The translations under genes were made by a program, and so were the position numbers. From Planctomycetota bacterium (lineage in GTDB: Bacteria > Planctomycetota > Planctomycetia > Pirellulales > Pirellulaceae), in contig VGZA01000002.1 of the NCBI GenBank assembly GCA_016872775.1, positions 1 to 64,000 on the forward strand: a stretch of DNA of 64,000 nt, written 5' to 3'. The notes under the pieces were generated by a model. That model had not been told where the DNA came from. It saw only the letters and a list, made by a program, of their open reading frames with translations, and made no database searches. Numbering within the stretch: position 1 is the first letter of the stretch; each line of letters opens with the position of its first letter. Positions 17,901 to 24,732 of this stretch are shown one piece after another.

Positions 17901-18012
17901 GGTCCGGAAGCAACTCGCGGCCGAGGACCAGGGACTCCTCGACGTGATCGAGACGATCGTCTTGAGCAGCCAGTTTCGCACGACGCGCGTCGAGAACGGG
18001 GGCGCGAAATAG
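14935..18012 (+). CDS. secreted cytochrome c-like multidomain protein (DUF1587/1592/1588/1585)
   Basis: 1025 residues. The GTG at 14935 is chosen because GGGAGAA precedes it and a signal peptide follows at once (FGLLFLLLKLPGILPFCLW). After it comes a planctomycete cytochrome c-like segment with the heme motif CLVCH, then DUF1587 (RRLNQSEYDNVIRDLTG), a long central part, DUF1592 (LANRLSFFLWSSMPD ... FVNGALASHYG-like), DUF1588 (LLSMGAFLTMNAPGLRTSP with a second CxxCH, CSSCHHKFD) and DUF1585 (EKLVTYALGRPL). Such proteins are expanded in planctomycetes and are almost always paired with a DUF1552 protein, as here. The biochemical function is unproven; periplasmic redox chemistry on complex carbon is an inference from the heme motifs. 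Confidence 0.92.
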   Translation: MHSFKPRFGLLFLLLKLPGILPFCLWAAAPLAVPLGATSHEERPGQTQEQSDDHPSEALARKFKDEVQPFLRDQCLVCHGPDRQEGKLDLRPILALDRFVPRFSLWKEVVRRVRDHEMPPSEAANQPSDPARRQLVSWFQLATDEQAERHAGDPGIVLARRLNQSEYDNVIRDLTGVEIRPAGEFPIDPASEAGFDNTGESLVMTPALLEKYLVAARHVARHLVFYPRGLRFAPHSMVTDTDRDKYCVQRIVEFYGKHEVDLAHYFVAAWRFTHRERLGINADTLAAQAMRDAISARYLEQIWRLLRSDSLPDGPVRALQAAWQELPVPTDADETTPVAECKKLAELARELRKQLRSPVRKLTVHGISDGSQPLVLWRNRQLAASHRRYDGTVATDAVKLEAACREHWPSAARYCVLDDPDGVDAERYRRSCQTFCETIPDTFVVVDRGPYFDPNAANQGRLLTAGFHLMQGYFRDDQPLMELVLSDHERESLDQLWRELDFITQVPSRQYKDFVFFERAEPPRFMLDAEFDFARSEDHDLASPDKIVRLRQLYLAKARRHEASDEALQAIEQYFEQMDRAIRRLEAEAAAAEQRQIVDLLELVERAFRRPLVDAERDEFRRIYHQFRDADGASHEEAIRETLASALMSPHFCYRYLRNASADDANARVRELTGVELANRLSFFLWSSMPDQELMQWAQSDPPLREQPLLELVRRLVRSEKIGGFAQEFAGNWLGFRRFQQHQAVDRERFPQFTNELREAMFEEPVRFFVDLLRNNRPANQLLRADFTWVNGALASHYGIPFPEENPEHWVRVSERDASAPTGRGGLLSMGAFLTMNAPGLRTSPVKRGYWVVRRLLGEQIPAPPPNVPELPKDEAALGDDAEVTLPMLMARHRADPQCSSCHHKFDFAGLAFEGFGPIGERRDRDLGGRPVEDHFALPDGSTAKGVDGLRQYLLTERADEFHRNLAEKLVTYALGRPLVPPDTQLLSRVRKQLAAEDQGLLDVIETIVLSSQFRTTRVENGGAK

Positions 18013-18064
18013 TGGATCTAACGGCGGACCCGATCACGGTTCCGTTGGCAGGACAGTTTGAATT

Positions 18065-18079
18065 GTGACAGAATGTCAC
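18065..18079. promoter_or_regulatory. perfect palindrome upstream of the DUF1552 gene
   Basis: GTGACA at 18065-18070, GAA as a spacer and TGTCAC at 18074-18079 form a perfect 6-3-6 inverted repeat in the 140-base gap between the two genes. It could be a regulator binding site for separate control of the second gene. No known family is assigned. Confidence 0.4.
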
Positions 18080-18152
18080 CATCGCAACGGCTCCGCCGCG
18101 GAGGTCGCGACGGGGCATGGAGGATCGAGTCAACTCGATGAGGTGGATGACA

Positions 18153-19526
18153 ATGGGACCGAAATCGTTGCTTGCCAGTCGCAGAATTTTCTTGATCGGC
18201 AGCGGAGTGACGATGGCATTGCCATGGATGGAATCGTTGCCGGTCTGGGGAGTGCAACAGGAGAGAGCGGTTGGAGATCCGACCGCGACTTCGGAGCCCG
18301 GCGTCGCGGTGCCGCCGCGGCGATTCGCGGCACTTTTCATGGGCAACGGAATCAGCCCGAAAAATTGGTGGGCACGGCAGGCCGAGACGGGCGAAATGGA
18401 ACTGGGGCCCAGCCTGACGCCACTCAAAGCGCTAACTCCCCACCTGAACGTCATCTCCGGGTTGTTTAACAAACAGGCAACCGGCGTCGGAATCCACCCG
18501 GGCCAGACGGGCAACATCCTTTCGGGCGCATCGCTGCAACGGGGAGCCGTTTTGCGAGGCGGCATCAGTATGGACCAGGTGATCGCTGCCCATTTCGCCG
18601 ACGTCACGCCTCAACCCAGTCTGGTGCTGGGCTGCGAGCAGCCGATCACCGGCTACCACGAAACCAATTTTTCGATGGCTTACAGCTCGCACATCTCCTG
18701 GCAAGATTCCAGTTCTCCCGTTCCGATGGAAGTCTATCCGTCGCTGGCGTTCGACAGCCTATTCGAAAATCACGGCAGCCGCCGTACCACCAGCATTCTC
18801 GATCGAGTCTCCGAACACGCTCGATCTTTGCGCCGCCAACTGAGTCACGCGGATCAAGAGAAACTGGACGAGTACCTCCAGAGCGTGCGACAAGTGGAGC
18901 GGCGCGTCGAACGCTCGCGAAAGCAGCTGCAACGTGCCGGCGAGAATGCGGCTCCAAGCGATCCGCCGCTCGTCAGCATGCCCCGTCCCCGTAACGGGCT
19001 CCCCGAAGACCTGCGCGAACATATGCGATTGATGGCCGATATCGTATCGTTCGCATTCCAGACCGATCGCACACGGGTGGCCACATTACTGATGTGCCGG
19101 GATTTGTCCGGGCTGTTTTACCCGTTTCTCGATGTCCGTGTCGCCCATCACCCCGCTTCCCACGAAGATAATTCGGAACCGTACGAGCGGATCGTGCGCT
19201 ATTATGTAAGCCAGTTCGCCTATCTGGGCGAGAAACTGGCGGCAATGCCTGAGGGCGAATCCAACGTCCTGGAAAACAGCTGCCTGATGTTCATTTCCAA
19301 TATGTGGTCCGGAAGCCAGCATGACTCGACGCGACTCCCCGTCCTGCTACTGGGCAGTTTGGGGCGGTCGCTGGAGACCAATCGTGTGATCGACTACACC
19401 GGCAAAGCGGACGATCAGCGTCGACTTTGCTCCCTGTACCTGTCGCTGATGCAACGGATGGGAGTGCCGGCCAGGACCTTTGGTGATGCCGAACAAGGGC
19501 TGAAAGAGATCGGACCGATTGCGTAG
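18153..19526 (+). CDS. DUF1552 protein with Tat-like signal
   Basis: 457 residues from the ATG at 18153, which has GAGGTGG 6 bases upstream; ATGs at 18117 and 18138 are in-frame alternatives. The N-terminus SRRIFLIGSGVTMALPWME is a twin-arginine-like export signal. The body is a DUF1552 protein: RFAALFMGNGISPKNWW, PLKALTPHLNVISGL, HPGQTGNILSGA, DQVIAAHFAD, and the late YEPYERIVRYYVSQF and GSLGRSLETNR regions. DUF1552 proteins are predicted relatives of the alkaline phosphatase-like DUF1501 group, but no activity is known. Its place directly after the DUF1592-type cytochrome matches the standard planctomycete pairing. Confidence 0.9.
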   Translation: MGPKSLLASRRIFLIGSGVTMALPWMESLPVWGVQQERAVGDPTATSEPGVAVPPRRFAALFMGNGISPKNWWARQAETGEMELGPSLTPLKALTPHLNVISGLFNKQATGVGIHPGQTGNILSGASLQRGAVLRGGISMDQVIAAHFADVTPQPSLVLGCEQPITGYHETNFSMAYSSHISWQDSSSPVPMEVYPSLAFDSLFENHGSRRTTSILDRVSEHARSLRRQLSHADQEKLDEYLQSVRQVERRVERSRKQLQRAGENAAPSDPPLVSMPRPRNGLPEDLREHMRLMADIVSFAFQTDRTRVATLLMCRDLSGLFYPFLDVRVAHHPASHEDNSEPYERIVRYYVSQFAYLGEKLAAMPEGESNVLENSCLMFISNMWSGSQHDSTRLPVLLLGSLGRSLETNRVIDYTGKADDQRRLCSLYLSLMQRMGVPARTFGDAEQGLKEIGPIA

Positions 19527-19527
19527 T

Positions 19528-20691
19528 TCATGGCGTGATCTGGATGCGATTGCCCTGCAATTTTGCCTTCAACCCGGCGCTGCCGGCAACTTCCTGGACC
19601 AGCCTTTCCAAGGTGACATCTTTCAGATTCAGATCGATGATCGCCCTTAACTTCTCCGGCGGCACGTCCGCCGCGATCTCCAACTCCAGTCCCTGGCTTT
19701 CGGCGATCTCGCGAACTACCCGAGCCAGCTCCTTTCCCTGAATCCGCAAGTCGTAGACGTCCTGCGTCTTTTGCGGTGCCTTGGTGACACGCGGTAGAGA
19801 GATTTCGCGCTCGATCGATTCAATCTCCTCAACAAGCCCTTCGACGCGGAGCGCGCCTTTCTCCCGTTTGAGATTCAGTTGCGGAAAGCGCCGGGAGAGT
19901 TCTCCAAGCCGAGCGTCGCTGAGGGTCGGTTTGGAGAAATTGCGCACGATCATGACGCGCTGTGGAAATGGAGTCAGAATCAATGTGGAACTTTTCGTAT
20001 CGATCTTGAATGTCAGTTCAAAGCCGGCCAACAGCAGCGAGAAGCGCTCCACCCAGGCCATCGCGCCAAATTCGGCGGCGGGCCACAAATCGTGGGGAAT
20101 CCGTTGCTCCAGGTCGGCAATCTCGAGTTTGCATTCCGTCGCCAATTGGCGCAACAAATCGCGGGGTGTTGTCAGCTCCTCCCAACGCATCGGCGATGAT
20201 CTCATGGTCGCCGTGCGCAGGGCGGGAGGCAGTTTTGAGCAGTCGCCACGCCGCATCGCCACCACCGTCGCCAGTCGTTCGCTCGTTGATGTGGGGCCGA
20301 TGTAAATGGCGTTCGAGAGCACCGAGATTCCTAGCTTCAACTGGCTCGCTAACTGCCGCAACGCGTCTCCCAATTCCGTATCGCTGACCTGGAACTGCAA
20401 CGCCTGGTCCGGATCGACTCGCCGGTCGAGCAAAAACGCGCATTGATACGCGCTGGACAGCCTTGAGAGCGCCTCGCGCAAGGGAATGTCCTGCCACTTG
20501 AGCGAGAGTTGCTGTTCAAGTTTCCGCTGCAACTCCGAATTCCTGGTCGCGGCCCCGGCCGGTTCCTCCGCACGCATTGGGTTTTCGAATGGTGTCCAAA
20601 GCGACGATTGGCAAGCAAAGGCGACCGCGCCGAATAGCCAGAGATGGTAAGCTGGGAAAGCGGCGATAACCTTGTCGAGTAACCGGTACAT
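19528..20691 (-). CDS. exported protein with three STN/secretin-N-like modules
   Basis: 387 residues. An N-terminal hydrophobic segment (AYHLWLFGAVAFACQSSLW) suggests export or anchoring. The remainder has three stretches with the short secretin/TonB N-terminal (STN) pattern of a helix, DxxLxxALxxL and a final beta-hairpin: about residues 60-125 (WQDIPLREALSRLSSAYQCA), about 180-250 (TPRDLLRQLATECKLEI ... STLILTPFP) and about 325-387 (LKDVTLERLVQEVAGSAGLK ... NRIQITP). No secretin channel domain follows. A role in envelope assembly or as an accessory to a secretion system is possible. GAGAGG lies 10 bases upstream of the start. It is tail-to-tail with the DUF1552 gene, their stops one base apart. 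Confidence 0.75.
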   Translation of the reverse strand: MYRLLDKVIAAFPAYHLWLFGAVAFACQSSLWTPFENPMRAEEPAGAATRNSELQRKLEQQLSLKWQDIPLREALSRLSSAYQCAFLLDRRVDPDQALQFQVSDTELGDALRQLASQLKLGISVLSNAIYIGPTSTSERLATVVAMRRGDCSKLPPALRTATMRSSPMRWEELTTPRDLLRQLATECKLEIADLEQRIPHDLWPAAEFGAMAWVERFSLLLAGFELTFKIDTKSSTLILTPFPQRVMIVRNFSKPTLSDARLGELSRRFPQLNLKREKGALRVEGLVEEIESIEREISLPRVTKAPQKTQDVYDLRIQGKELARVVREIAESQGLELEIAADVPPEKLRAIIDLNLKDVTLERLVQEVAGSAGLKAKLQGNRIQITP

Positions 20692-20775
20692 AATGGCGTT
20701 GCCTCTCGGAAAAAGCCCCTAATCCTGGCGTCGAATCTGTTGTGCTCATTGCCCTGCCGCGGCGCGCCAATTAGA

Positions 20776-20813
20776 CTCGAAATTGTTGTTTTTCTAAATC
20801 ATTCAATTTCGAG
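20776..20813. promoter_or_regulatory. 10-bp inverted repeat between divergent genes
   Basis: CTCGAAATTG (20776-20785) is perfectly complementary to CAATTTCGAG (20804-20813), with an AT-rich 18-base spacer. The right arm ends at the GAGAAAG that would serve as ribosome-binding site for the GTG at 20826. The repeat could thus be an operator for the divergent pair or an RNA hairpin hiding that site. Confidence 0.5.
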
Positions 20814-20825
20814 AAAGTTGAACGA

Positions 20826-21491
20826 GTGGACCCCAACCTCAACCGTGCGCCGCGTCTGCAGACATTCTATCATCAATACCTCGACGACGAATGTTCCGCG
20901 CTGTTTGTGAGGTCAGTTTCCCAACATTACACGACCGCCACGCTGGAACGATTGGCGCTGTACGGATCGCGCATCAATCGGCGGGCCGCGGTCTTGGCCT
21001 TGGGATTTATTGCAAGTTACACCTCGAACGCCGTCATGGGGCAGGCGTTGCATGACAACGACCGGGGCGTGCGCATGTTGGCCGAGAACGGGATCCGGGA
21101 GATCTGGTGCCGTGACGGCAGCGATCTGCAGCAGCAGCAGATCGCGGTGATTGAGCGATTAAACGGTGCTCGTGATTTTCTCAGGGCGGAGCAATTGGCC
21201 ACGGCGCTGATCGAGGAAGCGCCCTGGTACGCGGAAGCGTGGAACCAGCGGGCGATCGCATTGTACTACCTGGAGCGGTACGACGATTCCGCCAACGATT
21301 GCCATCAGGCCTTGGAGATCAATCCGTACCATTTCGGTGCCGCGGTGGGCATGGCGCACTGCTATCTTGAACTGACCGACGCCTTTGCCGCACTGGATTG
21401 TTTTCGCCGGGCGCTGCGTCTGAATCCGGACCTGGAAGGCGTTCGATCGCAGGTCCAGTATCTGGAAAAATCCCTGGAAGGGCAGCAGTAG
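20826..21491 (+). CDS. HEAT-like/TPR repeat protein
   Basis: 221 residues from a GTG start with a GAGAAAG ribosome-binding site. The N-terminal half resembles HEAT repeats (RRAAVLALGFIASYTSNAVM, then DNDRGVRMLAENGIREIW). The C-terminal half (about residues 115-215) holds three to four TPR helices pairs, such as AEAWNQRAIALYYLERYDD and FAALDCFRRALRLNPD. There is no signal peptide or enzyme motif, so it is most likely a cytoplasmic scaffold or interaction protein. The neighbour on the left is divergent and the one on the right convergent, so it stands alone as a transcription unit. Confidence 0.85.
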   Translation: MDPNLNRAPRLQTFYHQYLDDECSALFVRSVSQHYTTATLERLALYGSRINRRAAVLALGFIASYTSNAVMGQALHDNDRGVRMLAENGIREIWCRDGSDLQQQQIAVIERLNGARDFLRAEQLATALIEEAPWYAEAWNQRAIALYYLERYDDSANDCHQALEINPYHFGAAVGMAHCYLELTDAFAALDCFRRALRLNPDLEGVRSQVQYLEKSLEGQQ

Positions 21492-21521
21492 CGCCGCGAA
21501 CGAGGCGACGGAGCAGCTCGC

Positions 21522-22139
21522 TCATTCCTCCATTTCGAATTCCACGTCGCCTTCCGGTTCCTTGGGCCAGGGCGAGACACCGTGTCGCAGAATGTAGATC
21601 TGCACGGCGAATTCGTACCCAGCCCAACCGAAAGAGATCATCGCCAGCAGAATTGCTGTCGACGCGATCCAGCGTCGCGGGCCATGCAGTGCGAATACCG
21701 CCAGGCCTATGGCGAACGCCGCCAGCGCCATCGCCGCGACCGGCAGCGATTCCACCAGCAGAAAGCTGAATGCGGCAACCGCCGCCGATGCGATGCCAGC
21801 CACCAGATACACCGGCGCGCGCTCCGCGGACCTGGCGGCAGACGTCGTGGCGCGATAACTTCCGGACTGCCAGGTGGTGGAACTGTTGAACGGTGAGCCG
21901 CGCCGTGGTTCGCCGCCTCTGCGGTCCGGTGTCGCCACTCCAACCAGGGCCGCATCGTTTGGGGCCGCCTGCTCACCACGCTTTGCATCGGCAGTGCGAG
22001 GACCCGCCGATAGAACCGGCGACCGGCGCACCGGGGGTAGCCCGTCCTGGTCGGCGTGCATGGCAAACTCCGTCCCGCATCGCCAGCATCGATTCACCGA
22101 TCCCAGCAGTTCCTCACCACATCGAGCACATGTGACCAT
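21522..22139 (-). CDS. zinc-ribbon membrane protein
   Basis: 205 residues. It begins with a zinc ribbon, CARCGEELLGSVNRCWRCG (two CxxC pairs), followed by a disordered, charged linker of about 80 residues and then three hydrophobic segments (about residues 110-128, 131-152 and 156-178). The C-terminal tail is acidic (EGDVEFEMEE). The arrangement of an N-terminal ribbon, linker and membrane anchor is common in hypothetical planctomycete proteins. No function is known. The start has only a weak GCAGG ribosome-binding site. It is convergent with the TPR gene. Confidence 0.82.
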   Translation of the reverse strand: MVTCARCGEELLGSVNRCWRCGTEFAMHADQDGLPPVRRSPVLSAGPRTADAKRGEQAAPNDAALVGVATPDRRGGEPRRGSPFNSSTTWQSGSYRATTSAARSAERAPVYLVAGIASAAVAAFSFLLVESLPVAAMALAAFAIGLAVFALHGPRRWIASTAILLAMISFGWAGYEFAVQIYILRHGVSPWPKEPEGDVEFEMEE

Positions 22140-22170
22140 CGCGCCTGCACCGTCGTTTGTCGCGAAACAG

Positions 22171-22202
22171 AAAAAGCCCCCAACGTACGACGCTGGGGGC
22201 TT
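22171..22202 (-). terminator. intrinsic terminator of the redoxin-like gene
   Basis: TGGGGGCTT (22194-22202) pairs with AAGCCCCCA (22174-22182) around an 11-base loop, and on the minus strand it runs into five Ts (22175-22171) and a further T-rich stretch. It lies about 77 bases after the stop of the minus-strand gene at 22279. Confidence 0.88.
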
Positions 22203-22278
22203 GTTCCGTGCGACGATTCAGAATGTCAAAAGCGAGCCGGCCGTTGCGAAATTTAGCCAGCCGATTGTCTTTGAGAAC

Positions 22279-22830
22279 TTACTTCACAAGACCATTGGCA
22301 TCCGAAATGATCTTCTCGACGTCCTTATCCGTGATCTTGTCTTTTGCGAATCCACGGCTCGATGCGACCTTGCCATTGTGCCACATCATCACCGTCACGT
22401 CGGCATCACGGGAAATCTTGTAGCCGTCCGGACCTTCGTTGGTTTCAAACGTGGTCAGCGGCGTCTTGGCGATGTTCAGAGTCTTGGCGATTCCTTTAAG
22501 CTTCGATTCGACCGAGTCCGGTTCGTCGGAGAGGTAAACCACAAACGCAGCCATCTTCTTGTCGGAGTTCTTGGCAACCGTTTCATCAATCTTCTTGACC
22601 AGACCGGTCAAGTCGTCCGAGAGGCGTCGCGTAAAGACCGCCACCACCGGCCTCTGACCGTACTGACAACGATAGCAAAGCGTTTTTCCTTCGTTCGGTC
22701 CCGAGCAATCCTTCACATTGAAGGCCCCCACCGATGCTCCTACTTGCAGTCCGGACTTCAATTCGGCCGCGATCGCGACGCCCGTAAGGGTAAACGCGGC
22801 GACGGCCATCAGGGCAATCACTTTTTTCAT
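22279..22830 (-). CDS. exported thioredoxin-fold-like protein with a CYRCxYG motif
   Basis: 183 residues from the ATG at 22830, which has GGAAGGAAC upstream and begins a clear signal peptide (MKKVIALMAVAAFTLTGVAIA). The mature part starts with VGAFNVKDCSG, then CYRCQYGQRPVVAVFTR, a helix, MAAFVVYLSDEPDS, and a final DADVTVMMWHNGKV strand. The order of strands and helices and the Cys pair ahead of the first strand suggest a thioredoxin/redoxin-like fold, known in many planctomycete secreted proteins. It lacks the classic WCxxC site, so redox activity is uncertain. An upstream in-frame start would add 13 non-signal residues and is rejected. It has its own terminator. Confidence 0.85.
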   Translation of the reverse strand: MKKVIALMAVAAFTLTGVAIAAELKSGLQVGASVGAFNVKDCSGPNEGKTLCYRCQYGQRPVVAVFTRRLSDDLTGLVKKIDETVAKNSDKKMAAFVVYLSDEPDSVESKLKGIAKTLNIAKTPLTTFETNEGPDGYKISRDADVTVMMWHNGKVASSRGFAKDKITDKDVEKIISDANGLVK

Positions 22831-22996
22831 GGATCGTTCCTTCCTCAGCTGTTGGCTAAAAAGAGTCACACGGATTAACAGGAATTGTATCGAATCTCAT
22901 CAACTTTGCGAAAGACGCCAGCCGGGCTCGAGATACCGGCTTTACGCGACGTGCGGGTTGCCGGTTCGGCAGTCGGCGGCGGGAATCGAGACGGTT

Positions 22997-24586
22997 CTAG
23001 CCCGCAAGCAGCCCGGACCGGGCCAACTGGGCCAACGTTTCATCTACAATTTTCGTGAGAATTGGCCGAATTCGCTCCTCGTCCTTCACCGCCACCCCTT
23101 TTTCATGGATCATCATCACGCCGTTTTGCACCTGCTGTACGAGAAAATCCACCAGATCGGCATGGCTGCGGGAACCGTCCAATTTCGGTATCAGCTGGCG
23201 CTGCAGGTCACTGAGCTGGCTCGTGCCGTGCCACTGGTTCGTGACGATCCGCGACTCTTTGGCCTGCACGCGCATGAGGGGCGAAGCAACCGGCATGGAC
23301 GCCACCTCCAGCACCGGGGTCAGCGGGAATGCGGTGAGATCGATGTGCGTCGTGGCAAAGCACCGTAAGAGCGGCTCGGCCAACGCACGCGCCTCTTTGT
23401 CGTCGCGGTCGGTGTCCAGTATAACCGGACCGTTGTAGATCCGAGATCGAGCGGCAGCCAACAGTTCCGAGAACGGAATCGCCCGCGGCCATTGTTCCTT
23501 GAGATGCACCATGGCGGCCTTCATCAGCGGCTCGCGCGTCGTCATCGTCGAACCGGGCCGCGTGAAAGTGACTCGGGTCTGCGGATCGAACTCGGTCACC
23601 GGCGATTCGGGAGCCGCGTCGCTCGCGACGTGCAAAGGGAAGACACATTCCGGTCCGGGATTACGCTCCAGGTTGATTTCCTTCTGGCAAAGCAACGTCT
23701 GACGGAACAGCCGATTGCGCACGAAGTCCATATACTGCTCGCGCTGCACCGTGTCCGAGCTGAGCGTCTTCAGCATGTTGGCCACTTCGGGTGGAAAATT
23801 GTTGACCGACATCACACTGAAATCGGCCTCACCCAGATACTGCAGCCCCTGTTGCTGTGCCCTTTCGATGAACTGATGGAAATAGAGCGGAGTGTTTACG
23901 GTCTCCAGGAATTCGTGCAGCAGATAGTAGTCCTCTTTGCTCTGCAGAAGTTTGAGTTCGTCGTTGAGCAGAATCCCGTAGGGGTTCTTTTCCGTCGGCA
24001 CCGATTTTGCCAGGAAGTTCACCAGGGCCCGCGCTTCGCGAAGCTGGTCGGCCGGCTCCGTGAAGAACTGCGCCCGGTAGAGCATCACGTCGCGGATCAT
24101 CCCGCGCATCCGCCAGCCTGGATTCGTGTTGTAACTGATGTAGGCGATCCCTTGCGGCGTGAGTAACTCCCGGCAAACGGCGAAGATCTTCTCTTGAACC
24201 GGTTCGGGAACCCAAGCGAAAACGCCGTGAGCGATCACGTAGTCGAATTCACCCCAGGATCGGTCAATCGTCAGAATATCACCATGGCGCAACTCGACGT
24301 TCGATATCCCCGTCGCCTCCAACTGCTGCTGGCCGCGCTGGATCGCTGTCAGGGAAAAGTCGAGACCCACGAAGCGGCTTTCGGGAAACCGCTCGCCCAT
24401 CGGCAGCAGATTACCACCGCTCGCACATCCCAGTTCCAGTACCCGGCAACGATCCGGCATTGCCGGCGTCATTCCGCTGATCATTCCAATCGTCGCCAGC
24501 CGACTGGGATGCGTCTGGGCGAAGGGAAAACTCTTGTACGGCACCTCGTCGTACGGATTGACCAGTTCAATTTCACGTTGAGCCAC
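22997..24586 (-). CDS. class I SAM methyltransferase with methyltransferase regulatory domain
   Basis: 529 residues from the GTG at 24586, which has GAGGAG 8 bases upstream. The N-terminal methyltransferase part shows YDEVPYKSFPFAQTHPSRLA and the SAM-binding motif VLELGCASGGNLLP. The middle carries the methyltransferase regulatory domain type (YLGEADFSVMSVNNFPPEVA), followed by a C-terminal winged-helix-like part. This architecture is frequent in planctomycetes and proteobacteria. The substrate is unknown, with lipids, proteins and sugars all suggested for relatives. The frame is open up to 24709, but that stretch contains the intrinsic terminator of the giant gene upstream, so the GTG is favoured over ATG 24640. 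Confidence 0.88.
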   Translation of the reverse strand: MAQREIELVNPYDEVPYKSFPFAQTHPSRLATIGMISGMTPAMPDRCRVLELGCASGGNLLPMGERFPESRFVGLDFSLTAIQRGQQQLEATGISNVELRHGDILTIDRSWGEFDYVIAHGVFAWVPEPVQEKIFAVCRELLTPQGIAYISYNTNPGWRMRGMIRDVMLYRAQFFTEPADQLREARALVNFLAKSVPTEKNPYGILLNDELKLLQSKEDYYLLHEFLETVNTPLYFHQFIERAQQQGLQYLGEADFSVMSVNNFPPEVANMLKTLSSDTVQREQYMDFVRNRLFRQTLLCQKEINLERNPGPECVFPLHVASDAAPESPVTEFDPQTRVTFTRPGSTMTTREPLMKAAMVHLKEQWPRAIPFSELLAAARSRIYNGPVILDTDRDDKEARALAEPLLRCFATTHIDLTAFPLTPVLEVASMPVASPLMRVQAKESRIVTNQWHGTSQLSDLQRQLIPKLDGSRSHADLVDFLVQQVQNGVMMIHEKGVAVKDEERIRPILTKIVDETLAQLARSGLLAG

Positions 24587-24667
24587 GATCCAGTGCTCCT
24601 CAAGCCTCGGGAAGGGCCGTACCTGCCGCCTCCATGACATCGCCCAAGCTTGCGGAGAACTGAACAG

Positions 24668-24706
24668 AAAAACGCGTGGCCGGTCCCGTCGGAACCGGCC
24701 ACGCGT
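24668..24706 (-). terminator. intrinsic terminator of the 8007-residue giant gene
   Basis: A 13-bp perfect stem (ACGCGTGGCCGGT at 24672-24684 with 24694-24706) encloses a 9-base loop. On the minus strand it is followed by TTTTT (24672-24668) and more T-rich sequence. It lies 27 bases after the giant gene's stop and upstream of the methyltransferase start. Confidence 0.9.
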
Positions 24707-24732
24707 CATAGTTTCAGCACGACCTATAACCG

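Noticed and set aside
24587-24709. N-terminal extension of the methyltransferase
   Set aside because: It overlaps an intrinsic terminator and precedes the conserved start region; a GTG with GAGGAG fits better.
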